From Paenibacillus illinoisensis NBRC 15959 (lineage in GTDB: Bacteria; Bacillota; Bacilli; Paenibacillales; Paenibacillaceae), in the NCBI RefSeq assembly GCF_004000925.1, contig NZ_BIME01000011.1:1-64000 (forward strand): a stretch of 64,000 bases of DNA, given 5' to 3'. Of the stretch, positions 33,030-42,035 are shown piece by piece; within the stretch, counting starts at the first letter, position 1, and each line of letters begins with the position of its first letter. The translations under genes and the position numbers were made by a program. The notes under the pieces are model-generated. The model was given only the letters and a program-made list of their open reading frames with translations, did no database searches and had not been told where the DNA came from.

Positions 33030-33341
33030 CTATTGTTCTTGTGTATTGTGGTCTACTAATTGGTTCTCAACTAAATAATCCTTCAGTAACTTTAGGTATT
33101 CTTTGCACGTCCTAATATAGTCCGTCTCTTCAAAGTCTCTAGCTTCCAGTTCCTTGTTAGCTCTGTTTAGCATAACAACTATACCGTCATACGAACCACT
33201 GACAAACAGAGCTATCGAATGATTTATCGCGGTTATTAAATTATAATGTGATGAATTTCTTCTAAGGCCATATACGGGCAACATATCTTTGGTATTCAGT
33301 TTTAGAATGAGTTTCCATATGTTATCGTCAATTCTCTTCAC
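33030..33341 (-). CDS. Hypothetical protein
   Basis: A 103-aa soluble, mostly helical protein with NSSHYNLITAINHSIALFVS in its middle. GTG start after GGGGG. It lies 26 bases after an alpha/beta hydrolase gene. Small size and mixed charge are the only clues; no family recognised. Confidence 0.55.
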   Translation of the reverse strand: MKRIDDNIWKLILKLNTKDMLPVYGLRRNSSHYNLITAINHSIALFVSGSYDGIVVMLNRANKELEARDFEETDYIRTCKEYLKLLKDYLVENQLVDHNTQEQ

Positions 33342-33367
33342 ATACTAGCCCCCTAATTTCTTAATCA

Positions 33368-34405
33368 TTAGTAAGACTTATACAACTCTATCAACCACGC
33401 AGCGAACTGCTCTTTTTCCTCAAACTGAGGATAGTGCGCCGAATGTTCAAACACCTTGAACTCTTTGCTCGGAGCGTTCAGTTCATTGAAATACTTCTGT
33501 GCCGCATTCACCGATGTCATATAATCGTATTTTCCCATGACAAAGTAAGTCGGAATCTCCAGCTCTTCTACAAGGTCGGGTAAGTGCTGGCCTGATTCCT
33601 CTTTCAAAAGCAGTTCCTGGGTAGCCTGAATGCCCATGAAATATCGAATGACATCCAGTGCATTGTATTCAGGACCGAACAGAAAGCCGAGTATATAATC
33701 CCTATTTTCATCGATCTGTCTGGCTGCACCGCCGTATTTGCGCACCATATTCCTTGGCGTATATTTCTCCCCTCGCTCAATTGACCCTCGTAGACGTTCC
33801 AGACTTGCCACGTCCTCTGCATTACCAGCCTGCTTCGCCTGAGCGAGGGTATAATTCAGACTGTCCAACTCACTCTGCACGTGATCAGCAACTTGTCCAA
33901 TACCGATGTAAGCATGGAATTTGTCTGGTGCCTTGGCGGCAGCCTTCGTTCCTATGTATGTACCAAATGAATGACCAACCAAACTGACTTTATCCTGTCC
34001 AAGCTCCGCGGTCACATAATCGGTTAATGCCAATAAATCCTCTACAAGCACATCCGTTGTCAACTCCGAATAATCCTCCAGAAAGTGATAAGACTTTCCG
34101 CTCCCGCGTTGATCATAATGCACAATGGTAAAATGCTGTTCTAGCGCCTCCTGATATTTTCTGACATAAGGAATTTCGGAGCATCCCGGACCACCGTGTA
34201 CAAAGATTAGGATAGGATTGTCCCGATCCGTTCCCCGAATCATAACCTCATGACCTGCACCGTTGATCTCGATTTGCCCCATCGTGCTAATGCTGTTCTC
34301 TCCCCTGATTCCTGGTGTCCATGTCGGAAATATAAGTGAAAGTATGGCCATAAGCAAAATGAGAATCAGGAAGCGTTTGGATATTTTAACGAGCTTCTTA
34401 CGCAT
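33368..34405 (-). CDS. Membrane-anchored alpha/beta hydrolase, proline-iminopeptidase-like
   Basis: A 345-aa protein. An N-terminal basic segment (RKKLVKISKR) leads to a hydrophobic anchor (FLILILLMAILSLIF), then an alpha/beta hydrolase with FVHGGPGCSEIPY, YDQRGSGKSYH (S33-type landmarks) and the nucleophile elbow VGHSFGTYIG. The catalytic histidine is in FEHSAHYPQFEE. The family cleaves N-terminal proline or small esters. The anchor suggests it acts at or outside the membrane. AAGGAG precedes the ATG. Confidence 0.83.
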   Translation of the reverse strand: MRKKLVKISKRFLILILLMAILSLIFPTWTPGIRGENSISTMGQIEINGAGHEVMIRGTDRDNPILIFVHGGPGCSEIPYVRKYQEALEQHFTIVHYDQRGSGKSYHFLEDYSELTTDVLVEDLLALTDYVTAELGQDKVSLVGHSFGTYIGTKAAAKAPDKFHAYIGIGQVADHVQSELDSLNYTLAQAKQAGNAEDVASLERLRGSIERGEKYTPRNMVRKYGGAARQIDENRDYILGFLFGPEYNALDVIRYFMGIQATQELLLKEESGQHLPDLVEELEIPTYFVMGKYDYMTSVNAAQKYFNELNAPSKEFKVFEHSAHYPQFEEKEQFAAWLIELYKSY

Positions 34406-34460
34406 TGCGATATCTCCTTTTGCACAATGATTCGTTGAAATGGAATTCTGCTGAGTAACG

Positions 34461-35024
34461 TTACTTTAATGGACTGATTTTATAAAAATAAGGCCCACAC
34501 ATGTCTTCGTGCGTATGTACGTAGGTCCAGGTAAACTCCTGGTCAAAGATATAGATATCTTGTTCAGAATTAAAGTCCGCCGCAACGACTGCTTTCGCAT
34601 TCTCATAGACCTGGATAAACGGCGTATGTTGATACATGATATATAAGTCATTTTTGAGCTCGGCATCAAAAGCATCTCGTGCTGAATCGCCCGTTAAACA
34701 CGCTTGTTTCTTATAACTAAACATATGCCATTTATATTCGCTGTAGTAGATCGCGTCTTTTGCCTCGTCATCCAGATTGCCGGCAAATACCTCATCCCAC
34801 TGCTTAACAATGCCCTCCGATTCCTCACACAGCTCCGTCACCTGAACTCCCTTATTCGCCAGATTTTGCTCAAACATATATCTACGGTATACAAGCTCGA
34901 TCCGCGAGTACGCCACATTCAGTTCACTTTCAGGCAAAACGTCTAACATCTTGTTAATTTGTTCTCGAATCACGTTGACCTCCGTTTGAAATGAAATTAG
35001 GTGTGTCTTCGACCTGAACCACAT
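34461..35024 (-). CDS. DUF4275-family protein
   Basis: A 187-aa protein. Residues about 50-187 match DUF4275: KGVQVTELCEESEGIVKQW, then SEYKWHMFSYKKQACLTGDS and a Tyr/Asp-rich C-terminus (YIFDQEFTWTYVHTHEDMCG). The N-terminal 45 residues are helical and less certain; the start at 35024 lacks a strong SD, so a later start is possible. Function of the family is unknown. Confidence 0.68.
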   Translation of the reverse strand: MWFRSKTHLISFQTEVNVIREQINKMLDVLPESELNVAYSRIELVYRRYMFEQNLANKGVQVTELCEESEGIVKQWDEVFAGNLDDEAKDAIYYSEYKWHMFSYKKQACLTGDSARDAFDAELKNDLYIMYQHTPFIQVYENAKAVVAADFNSEQDIYIFDQEFTWTYVHTHEDMCGPYFYKISPLK

Positions 35025-35033
35025 CCCTGTTTC

Positions 35034-35573
35034 TTACCGTCTAGCTTCTTCTCGCAATACATAAGCCAACTGGTACATCTCCGCTATATCATATCTATTC
35101 TGCTCCTGGAATCTCCGAATGGCTTCTGCAATCTCTACAAGCTCTACGGCAACAACCTGCTCTCCATCCACCGGATTCAGCGGATTGCCTACAAGTTCAA
35201 CATCTCCATATCCAATCACTCTCACAAAATGAGGATGTGGAATATGTGGTCGATACGGTTCAGTGGCACCAGATGTGCAATAGAACTGACCGAATATCTG
35301 ATAGGACTGCAGCTCCGCACCCAACTCTTCCATCACTTCGCGCTTTAATGCATCCGAATATTTCTCTCCAGGTTCTAATGTTCCTCCTGGCAGCTCCCAT
35401 TTGCCATTATCCAGTTGAAACACGACGCACTGCTTCCCTACGAACGGGATAATGCTCACGTTGCTCACCAGCACTTCATCCACGATATCGTTCAACCTGA
35501 ACTCCGCAGTCACCGTCCCCCAATGAATGGAGGCACTCAGTGCCGGAAAATGTTCAATATTTAAGCTTTGCAT
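35034..35573 (-). CDS. Nudix hydrolase
   Basis: About 179 aa with an intact Nudix box (GGTLEPGEKYSDAL followed by KREVMEELGAEL). The N-terminal extension carries a short beta strand pair, and RPHIPHPHFVRVIGYG downstream could be a substrate loop. The start is uncertain: GTG at 35612 lacks a good SD, while GAAGGG sits nine bases before ATG 35573 (or three before 35579). It is followed by an intergenic stretch ending in the hrtA terminator. Confidence 0.8.
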   Translation of the reverse strand: MQSLNIEHFPALSASIHWGTVTAEFRLNDIVDEVLVSNVSIIPFVGKQCVVFQLDNGKWELPGGTLEPGEKYSDALKREVMEELGAELQSYQIFGQFYCTSGATEPYRPHIPHPHFVRVIGYGDVELVGNPLNPVDGEQVVAVELVEIAEAIRRFQEQNRYDIAEMYQLAYVLREEARR

Positions 35574-35646
35574 CCGCATCAGCCCTTCTCTAGATAAAGT
35601 AAAATCTTCCACTTCATTCTTTCTCCAATTATAGATGAAAGGATAG

Positions 35647-35684
35647 AAAAAAGGCCACCTTCCCTCATGGAATAGGTGACCTTT
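35647..35684 (-). terminator. Terminator of the hrtBA transcript
   Basis: Minus strand 11-bp stem AAAGGTCACCT/AGGTGGCCTTT with one wobble, then a T-rich run. Lies about 45 bases past the hrtA stop. Confidence 0.8.
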
Positions 35685-35728
35685 CTCATAATAGATACAG
35701 AGAACAATTTCGTCTCAGGGTATGCGCC

Positions 35729-36406
35729 TTATTTGTGCACCAGTTTCCCGTTTTCCAAAAAGAGAACCCGATTACACAGCGGAAGAACCCGCTCATCATG
35801 CGTAACCATTACCGCACTCTTGCCCTGCTCTGCAACCAGCTTCGCAATCATGCCAACAATATCGAGCCCCCGTGCTGCATCCAGACTGGCTGTCGGTTCG
35901 TCCGCCAGCAGCACAGCCGGATCATTCATCAATGCCCGCGCAATGGCAACCCGCTGACGCTCCCCGCCAGACAGCTTCTCGGCATATGCTTTACGACGGT
36001 GAGATAAACCTACCGTATGAAGCAGCTCATCCACTCGCTTCCCAGCCTTGTTTTTGTCCGTTCCGGCAAGCTTCGCAACGACCATCAGCTGTTCTTCCAC
36101 TTTCAGATAAGGAATGAGGTTGGCACTTTGAAAAATAAAACCGAGCTGCTGAAGCCGCACATCGGAAATGTCCTGCTTGTTTTTGCCCATGATGGATACA
36201 CCATCAAGCAGAACCTGCCCCTCCGTTGCTTCAAGGAGTGCACCTGCAATGGACAGAAATGTACTTTTGCCTGACCCGGAAGGACCCATAACCGCAACAA
36301 GTTCCCCCTCGGCAACTTCAAGATCCAACTTTTCCAAAATCGTACGTTTGACCCCGCCATCCTCAAAGGTCTGTGTAATTCCCTGCAATACCAATCGGTT
36401 TCTCAT
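35729..36406 (-). CDS. hrtA: ABC transporter ATP-binding protein HrtA-like
   Basis: A 225-aa ABC ATPase: Walker A GPSGSGKST (about 41-49), signature LSGGERQR, Walker B VLLADEPTASLD, H-loop VTHDER. It matches the MacB/LolD/HrtA group that works with a MacB/FtsX-type permease. It overlaps hrtB by ATGA and is the distal gene of the haem-stress unit. HrtAB exports or detoxifies haem in Gram-positive bacteria. The identity rests on the neighbouring hssRS genes. Confidence 0.85.
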   Translation of the reverse strand: MRNRLVLQGITQTFEDGGVKRTILEKLDLEVAEGELVAVMGPSGSGKSTFLSIAGALLEATEGQVLLDGVSIMGKNKQDISDVRLQQLGFIFQSANLIPYLKVEEQLMVVAKLAGTDKNKAGKRVDELLHTVGLSHRRKAYAEKLSGGERQRVAIARALMNDPAVLLADEPTASLDAARGLDIVGMIAKLVAEQGKSAVMVTHDERVLPLCNRVLFLENGKLVHK

Positions 36407-37527
36407 GCTGCTGTCCTCCCAATTGCATCAAGCGCATCAATTTTGGTAACCTTCCAGACCGAGAACAACGAACCTGCCATAGACATAATTACAAATAACA
36501 TGCAGGTCAGTGCCAGGGTGGACAAGCCTAATTGAAACGGCATCGAAGCTGGCAGGATGGACTCAAACAGTCGGACCAGCAGAACACTGATCACCAAACT
36601 GCCGACGGACAAAAGTAATACTTGTAATGACACACTGCCAGCCAGATACGCATTGCGCGTTCCGATGGCCTTCAAGATGCCAAATTGACTCGTTTTCTGA
36701 ATGGTGATGACATAGAAAAATACCGCGAGTACAAACGCCGAGATGACAAACAAAAAGGCGATCATCATGAGCAGCGACCCCTGCTCTTCCTTATAGCCAG
36801 GAATGGCCGATACCGCATCGGACTTCGTAATCACTTCCGCATTCGGCAGTGCAGCACTCAGGCTATCCACCTTCTCACCTGCATCCTTAATGGCAATGGC
36901 ATTGTATGACGAAGCATTATTGCCGGTTGTATCTGGGCTAATACGCGAACTTCCTTGCAAAGCAAGCCATTCCTGTTCATTCAGGAACACGACCGGTGAG
37001 TGGCTGAAGGACTCATTTTGCACAAATCCACCGACTGTCCACTCCGTCCCCGACGCTTGATCCACCAGAACCGTCCCAATGGTCACGCCAGACTCCGACA
37101 GCTTTTGATCTACTACAACTTGTCCGTCCTTCTGATCCGTCATCAGAACTCCTTCAGTGACGGTTGGCGCAAGCCAGCTTCCTGGGTTCACCATAAACAG
37201 AGTGACATCTATTTTCTTGGTGTCGTCAGCCGGGCTAACGGTTGTCATTTTCACACCCAGCGGCTCTGCATGTTCTTGCCCTACCACCGAGCGCGACTGT
37301 TCGAGCTGATCCTGATTCACCTGCGAACGGGTAAAACGATGATTAGAATCCTGTTCGAGAACGAAATGGGTTGCTGCCATATTTTTGATCGACGCGGCGT
37401 TGTCATACGCCAGCCCCTGCGCAAGACCTGTAACAAACAGTACCAAAAATGAAACCAGTACCATAATGGTAGCAATTAACGCATACCGCCCTTTGGCAAA
37501 CCTCATCTCTCTAATAGCCAAGTACAT
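36403..37527 (-). CDS. hrtB: ABC transporter permease HrtB-like
   Basis: About 374 aa, MacB/FtsX-type topology: an N-terminal membrane helix (AIREMRFAKGRYAL then LIATIMVLVSFLVLF), a large extracytoplasmic domain, and three C-terminal helices (about 245-270, 290-320, 330-360). MYLAIREMRFAKGRYAL closely resembles the start of S. aureus HrtB. The start at 37527 follows GAGGAGGT; an HssR-like box with a -10 lies just upstream (37554-37586). Pairs with HrtA. Confidence 0.85.
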   Translation of the reverse strand: MYLAIREMRFAKGRYALIATIMVLVSFLVLFVTGLAQGLAYDNAASIKNMAATHFVLEQDSNHRFTRSQVNQDQLEQSRSVVGQEHAEPLGVKMTTVSPADDTKKIDVTLFMVNPGSWLAPTVTEGVLMTDQKDGQVVVDQKLSESGVTIGTVLVDQASGTEWTVGGFVQNESFSHSPVVFLNEQEWLALQGSSRISPDTTGNNASSYNAIAIKDAGEKVDSLSAALPNAEVITKSDAVSAIPGYKEEQGSLLMMIAFLFVISAFVLAVFFYVITIQKTSQFGILKAIGTRNAYLAGSVSLQVLLLSVGSLVISVLLVRLFESILPASMPFQLGLSTLALTCMLFVIMSMAGSLFSVWKVTKIDALDAIGRTAA

Positions 37528-37553
37528 ATCTCTGACCTCCTCTTGATAAACCA

Positions 37554-37586
37554 AGTATAGGAGGTGAAAATGAACGGCAAATGAAT
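37554..37586 (-). promoter_or_regulatory. HssR-like direct repeat and -10 before hrtB
   Basis: Minus strand ATTCATTTG-CC-GTTCATTTT (37567-37586) is a 9-2-9 direct repeat with the same layout as the S. aureus HssR box (GTTCATATT repeated with a 2-bp gap). A -10 TATACT is at 37554-37559, with the repeat covering the -35 position. It lies right after the hssS stop, giving hrtBA their own haem-inducible promoter. Confidence 0.7.
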
Positions 37587-37592
37587 AACAGA

Positions 37593-38969
37593 TTACATCT
37601 GCGGAAGAGTCACAGTGAAGACGGTACCTTCGGACGAACTGGAGACTTCAATCGTACCGTCATGAATCCGGACAATTTTCTGCACAATGGCGAGCCCAAG
37701 CCCGGTTCGACCAGAAGAACGCTCCCGCGCACGGTCCACCCTATAGAAACGATCGAACAGGAATGGCAGATGCTCTGCCGCAATCCCGTCTCCTGTATCC
37801 CGAATTTGGATTACACAGAGATTATTGATCTGCTCTGCTCGGATCTCTATGCTTCGTCCATGCGGAAGATGATTCACTGCATTGCCCAGCAGATTCATCC
37901 ATACCTGCATGAGCAGTACTTCATTACCGACCAGCTGGATGGATTCGGGTACCGATATCCGGAGCAGCAATTCCTTTTCTTCCAACTGCCATTGCAGCAC
38001 CTGAACAGCTTGACGAAATTGATCGCGCAGAGAGAATTCTTCTTTGGTCAGATCCTCTTGGCCTTGTTCGAGGGATGACAGCAGAAGCAGCTGTTTGCTG
38101 AGCAACGAGAGATGACGGCTCTCTTCCTCAATAATGGATGCATAGTGCTCCCTCTCCTGTTCAGGAAGATCCCGATTTGAGAGCAGTTGGGCAAATCCCT
38201 GGATCGAGGTCAGTGGCGATTGAATCTCATGCGAGACGTTTGATACAAACTGTTGACGCGCCTGATCTACCCGCTCCAGCTCACGACTCATAGTCATAAA
38301 GTGCTGAGCAAGCTGTCCAATCTCATCACGTCTCTTCGTGGGTAATTTCAGATTATAATTCCCTTGTACAATTCGCTTGGTCGCCTCCGACAGGCGCTCA
38401 ATTGGATTGACCAAGTAGCGCGTACTGATTAGAAAGATCAAGATGCTAATACCTACCGTAAGCGCCCCAATCAGGGCAAAAAAGATACGCAGTTCGCCAA
38501 ATTGCAAAATGACGTCCGGGCGCATAAACAGGCCATAGCTTGTATTTCCGATCTGTAGTTTAACACCAACGGTATTGCTTAACTGATTGTCAAAGAAACC
38601 CGTAATGAAGGGTTTACTTGGAAACTGGGCAACACCATGGTAGACCTCACCGTCAAGTACCATATCTACTGCTCGCTTGTCCAGATCCTTCTCGCGGAAC
38701 TCGCTACCGTAGAATTCATCATTCCCCTTGCCATCTGTCATATAGATCTCGTAACCGAGAGCTGCGGCATTGTCCAGATACGGCTGCATCATGTCTGGCT
38801 CTCGCTCCACAAACTGCTTCATTTCCATGGCGATGCCTACCAGCTTCTCGTCATTGAAGGACTTAAGCTTCGCATGATAATAGATATTGGATAAAAGAAA
38901 ACCCAGCATGCCGCTGACCACAATGACAGCGATCGTAATGAGGAAGACTCGAACATACAAAGTCCTCAC
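37593..38969 (-). CDS. hssS: Sensor histidine kinase HssS-like
   Basis: A 458-aa membrane kinase. Two hydrophobic helices (about 6-28 and 162-186) flank an extracellular domain of about 130 residues; HAMP follows (TKRIVQGNYNLKLPTKRRDE), then HisKA with H in SNVSHEIQSPLTS, and HATPase_c with N-box LLGNAVNH, G1 DTGDGIA and G2 RTGLGLAI. It senses haem-related damage in S. aureus. GTG start overlaps the hssR stop (GTGA). Confidence 0.86.
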   Translation of the reverse strand: MRTLYVRVFLITIAVIVVSGMLGFLLSNIYYHAKLKSFNDEKLVGIAMEMKQFVEREPDMMQPYLDNAAALGYEIYMTDGKGNDEFYGSEFREKDLDKRAVDMVLDGEVYHGVAQFPSKPFITGFFDNQLSNTVGVKLQIGNTSYGLFMRPDVILQFGELRIFFALIGALTVGISILIFLISTRYLVNPIERLSEATKRIVQGNYNLKLPTKRRDEIGQLAQHFMTMSRELERVDQARQQFVSNVSHEIQSPLTSIQGFAQLLSNRDLPEQEREHYASIIEEESRHLSLLSKQLLLLSSLEQGQEDLTKEEFSLRDQFRQAVQVLQWQLEEKELLLRISVPESIQLVGNEVLLMQVWMNLLGNAVNHLPHGRSIEIRAEQINNLCVIQIRDTGDGIAAEHLPFLFDRFYRVDRARERSSGRTGLGLAIVQKIVRIHDGTIEVSSSSEGTVFTVTLPQM

Positions 38970-39643
38970 TGGGTCTTCACCTCCATCTTGTAACCGATCC
39001 CCCGAACCGTGTGAATTACAAAGTCATCTGTATAATCCGCAAACCGATCGCGTAACCGCTTGATGTGCACATCCACCGTACGGTCATCACCTTCGTAATC
39101 TGCGCCCCAGACCAGTCTAATTAATTCATCCCGCGAGAATAAACGACCTGGATATTGTGCCAGCTGGGAGAGCAGCTCGAACTCCTTCATGGGCAAAAAC
39201 AGAATGGATTGACCATCAGATACCTCCACGTTATTCCGGTCAATCACTATGCGATTCATGCGAATGATATCACTTGACGTGCGGTGATAACGGCGAAATA
39301 GTGCCTTAACCCTGTAGATCAACTCTTCGGGTTCGAAAGGCTTCGTCACGTATTCATCCGTGCCTTTCAGATAGCCCTCCCTCTTGTCGGATAGCTGGTC
39401 CCTTGCCGTTAGCAGCACAATCGGTATGTCATACTGCTGCCGGATGAAATCACATAACTCCAGTCCGTCCATGCCTGGCATCATCACGTCCAGGATCGCC
39501 AGATCAATCGGTGTTTCTTTGATTAGCTTGACCGCTTCTATCCCATCCTGCGCTTCATGCACCTGATACCCCTCTTTGGTCATGACATGCCGAAGGAGTG
39601 CTCTAATGTTGGCGTCATCATCCGCCAGAAGCAGGTGTTTCAT
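38966..39643 (-). CDS. hssR: Response regulator HssR-like (OmpR family)
   Basis: A 225-aa OmpR/PhoB-type regulator. Receiver domain with DDD at 8-10 and phospho-acceptor D in LAILDVMMPGMDG; conserved T and K are in LLTARDQ and VTKPFEP. The C-terminal winged helix ends HIKRLRDRFADY then VRGIGYKM. Closely resembles S. aureus HssR over its length. GGGGCGGAC precedes the ATG. Transcribed with hssS; probably autoregulated. Confidence 0.87.
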   Translation of the reverse strand: MKHLLLADDDANIRALLRHVMTKEGYQVHEAQDGIEAVKLIKETPIDLAILDVMMPGMDGLELCDFIRQQYDIPIVLLTARDQLSDKREGYLKGTDEYVTKPFEPEELIYRVKALFRRYHRTSSDIIRMNRIVIDRNNVEVSDGQSILFLPMKEFELLSQLAQYPGRLFSRDELIRLVWGADYEGDDRTVDVHIKRLRDRFADYTDDFVIHTVRGIGYKMEVKTQ

Positions 39644-39675
39644 ATCGTTGTCCGCCCCTCTATTTCTAAGTTGAA

Positions 39676-39704
39676 TGTATAATGATCATATCCATTGGTT
39701 TGAA
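39676..39704 (-). promoter_or_regulatory. Candidate hssRS promoter
   Basis: Minus strand -35 TTCAAA (39699-39704), 17 bases, -10 TATACA (39676-39681), about 35 bases before the hssR start. Moderate match. The 39705-39823 stretch shows nothing else I can support. Confidence 0.4.
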
Positions 39705-39823
39705 GTTTGTTACGAGTACTTCCGCACATGGATCCTGCACAGATGGTAGCACAAAAGCCAAAGCGTTCGCCAGCACACACCACAGGAAGCAATGCTTTCG
39801 TGTTTATATTTTCTTGAATCTGG

Positions 39824-39889
39824 TTGACACTACTATTAGGCACATCTATAATAAAACCATAACATATGAATAAGCGCTCATATATTCAT
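39824..39889 (+). promoter_or_regulatory. Consensus promoter with ArsR-type operator before the CDF exporter
   Basis: Perfect -35 TTGACA (39824-39829), 17 bases, perfect -10 TATAAT (39847-39852). Just downstream lies ATGAATA-n10-TATTCAT (39866-39889), in an A/T-rich context typical of CzrA/CadC-type operators. The layout lets a metal-released ArsR repressor block a strong promoter. Confidence 0.7.
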
Positions 39890-39983
39890 TTGATTAATTA
39901 GATTCATGCAAGGGATATCCTAAGCCACAATAGCAATCACATTATTACATAACGGAGCCATGCTCCAAAGGAGAGGATCTCGT

Positions 39984-40952
39984 ATGTCCGGACATCACCA
40001 CAATCACGACCATGGACACCAACATGCTCATCCCAATAACAAGAAAGTGCTCCTGTTTTCCTTCATTATCATTACGCTGTATATGATCGTTGAAGCTGTA
40101 GGCGGCTTTGTGACCAACAGTCTGGCTCTCATCTCCGATGCAGGACATATGCTGTCAGATGCAGTCGCTCTGGGAATTGCCTTACTAGCGTTTACCTTTG
40201 GGGAAAAGGCAGTGAATACTGGTAAAACCTACGGATACAGACGATTCGAGATTTTGGCTGCTACCTTAAACGGAATTACCTTAATCGCCATCTCCCTATA
40301 CATCTTTTACGAAGCGATCGGCCGTTTCATCCATCCGCCGGAAGTAGCCACGTTCGGTATGCTGATCATCAGCATCGTTGGATTGCTCGTGAACATTCTC
40401 GTTGCTTGGATCATGATGCGCGGCAGCGACACGGAGAATAACCTCAATATGCGGGGTGCCTACCTGCATGTCATCAGCGATATGCTTGGGTCCATCGGGG
40501 CCATAGCGGCAGCACTGCTAATGATGTTCTTCGGCTGGGGCTGGGCAGATCCACTCGCAAGTGTAATCGTGGCCGTGCTGGTTTTGCGAAGCGGATTCTT
40601 CGTAACGAAGTCTTCCCTGCATATTTTGATGGAAGGCACTCCGGCGAATGTGGATGTTAATGATCTTGTGCAAACGATTAAAAAAGTTGACGGTGTCCAT
40701 GGCGTTCACGATGTGCATGTATGGTCCATCACAAGTAACCTGAATGCACTGACCGCTCATATTGTGGTCAATGGAACATTGACCATCTATGAAGCTGAAA
40801 CGCTTGTGCAGAAGATTGAACATATGCTGGAGCACAAAGATATCAAGCATGTCACCTTGCAGGTGGAGTCCGAGAAGCACCTTCACGACAGTTCAGTATT
40901 ATGTACGGTTAAGGGCGATGCACCCGATGCGCACGCACATCATCACCATTGA
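39984..40952 (+). CDS. CDF-family metal cation exporter (CzcD/ZitB-like)
   Basis: About 322 aa. His-rich N-terminus (SGHHHNHDHGHQHAH) and His-rich C-terminus (DAHAHHHH) flank six hydrophobic helices. The HxxxD metal site appears in SDAGHMLSDAVALG. A cytoplasmic ferredoxin-like domain follows residue 215. It probably exports Zn, Co or Cd by proton antiport. The start at 39984 is set by GGAGAGG. Divergent from hssRS with an ArsR-type operator upstream, so likely metal-induced. Confidence 0.87.
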   Translation: MSGHHHNHDHGHQHAHPNNKKVLLFSFIIITLYMIVEAVGGFVTNSLALISDAGHMLSDAVALGIALLAFTFGEKAVNTGKTYGYRRFEILAATLNGITLIAISLYIFYEAIGRFIHPPEVATFGMLIISIVGLLVNILVAWIMMRGSDTENNLNMRGAYLHVISDMLGSIGAIAAALLMMFFGWGWADPLASVIVAVLVLRSGFFVTKSSLHILMEGTPANVDVNDLVQTIKKVDGVHGVHDVHVWSITSNLNALTAHIVVNGTLTIYEAETLVQKIEHMLEHKDIKHVTLQVESEKHLHDSSVLCTVKGDAPDAHAHHHH

Positions 40953-40981
40953 GAATGGTGCAACATATAGCAGTAAATTAT

Positions 40982-41018
40982 AAACAGGGCTGATTCCCTC
41001 AAGAATGCCCTGTTTTTG
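40982..41018 (+). terminator. Terminator of the CDF gene
   Basis: Stem AAACAGGGC/GCCCTGTTT with T-tract (TTTTTG). Lies 30 bases past the stop. Confidence 0.8.
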
Positions 41019-41130
41019 TTTTGTGTAACTTTCATTTCAATTGGTTGTTATGTATTAGAGACGAATAACATAATGTATCTGGGAATACACCTGACATGGA
41101 AATATTATGAAAGTGAGGGTCAATCATATC

Positions 41131-41259
41131 ATGAGTAAATTTCAAAAATTACTGTCAGTAACCCTTGTACTAATAACTCTGCTGCTGGTTTTAAACTATT
41201 TTGAACTAAGAGAGATAAGTAGACTACAGCGCATAATCATTGAAGGTGTGTTTAACTAA
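41131..41259 (+). CDS. Small single-helix membrane protein, 42 aa
   Basis: Starts MSKFQKLLSVTLVLITLLLV: a basic N-terminus, one hydrophobic helix (residues 8-22), then a short charged tail. GAGGGT lies 11 bases before the ATG, and a plausible promoter (TTGTTA, 18 bases, CATAAT at 41045-41074) precedes it. Its size puts it below common ORF cut-offs. Function unknown. The 41260-41480 gap beyond it shows no gene. Confidence 0.5.
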   Translation: MSKFQKLLSVTLVLITLLLVLNYFELREISRLQRIIIEGVFN

Positions 41260-41480
41260 CCACGATCTTACAACCTTGACTAAACATTAGCTTCATCCCA
41301 ATACAACATGACATAACCAAACTGGAACAAAAGGATAACACACGATAGCTGATGTTGATGAAGAAGCTTGTTTTTTAATTTCTGGGTCCTCATTACTCAA
41401 GCTTAACGTCGAACCTCTTTTTTAATTTTGTTCTCTCTCCATAACAAAAGTGATAGCTCTAACCAGCTGGCAGAAGCACT

Positions 41481-42020
41481 TCAACTTCCATTGTTACATA
41501 AAATGGAGCCATGGCATGACAAGAACACATCATGTTTTGCACATTTCGGGTATCCTGGCGGGATTGTTGGTTGATCATCATCCTCTTCAATCTCGGACCA
41601 CTCCAGATAATTGTCCAGATTAACGTCGTCTCTATAGAACGCATGAATCATCGTTTGAAATTGCTCCAAGCAGGGTATGAGCGACTCTTTTCGCGGTTTA
41701 TAACTTAACTTCTCCCACCCCCTTTCAGCAATTGCATATGCAATCATGCGGTGCATAAAATCCTTTTCCTCTTCAAAGGTATCTATGGACCAAGGCATCT
41801 CATCGATGTCGAAGCCAACCGTTCCGATGCCTACGATGGACTGATCCCTCTGGGCCAACCAGATGGTCATTTCCCTCTCACGGTTCGTCCTGGCTAGCAT
41901 CGAGCCACTGATGGAGAGCACTTCTATAAACACTGATGTTAACCCATTGGACATTCCGATAGATTCGATCACTGGTACAACATGTTCAGGCATTGAAATG
42001 GTATTTCCGATTCTGCTCAC
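41481..42020 (-). CDS. Hypothetical protein with C-terminal Cys/His cluster
   Basis: A 179-aa acidic protein. The first 100 residues look alpha/beta; the C-terminus ends PKCAKHDVFLSCHGSILC, with three cysteines and two histidines that could bind a metal. The GTG start at 42020 has AAGGG with no gap to it, so translation may be weak or start later. It follows a second hypothetical gene by 15 bases. No family recognised. Confidence 0.58.
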   Translation of the reverse strand: MSRIGNTISMPEHVVPVIESIGMSNGLTSVFIEVLSISGSMLARTNREREMTIWLAQRDQSIVGIGTVGFDIDEMPWSIDTFEEEKDFMHRMIAYAIAERGWEKLSYKPRKESLIPCLEQFQTMIHAFYRDDVNLDNYLEWSEIEEDDDQPTIPPGYPKCAKHDVFLSCHGSILCNNGS

Positions 42021-42035
42021 CCCTTATAACCAATA

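Noticed and set aside
39640..39843. 67-aa leftward ORF upstream of hssR
   Set aside because: It has no SD and overlaps the hssR promoter region and the CDF -35. Probably chance.
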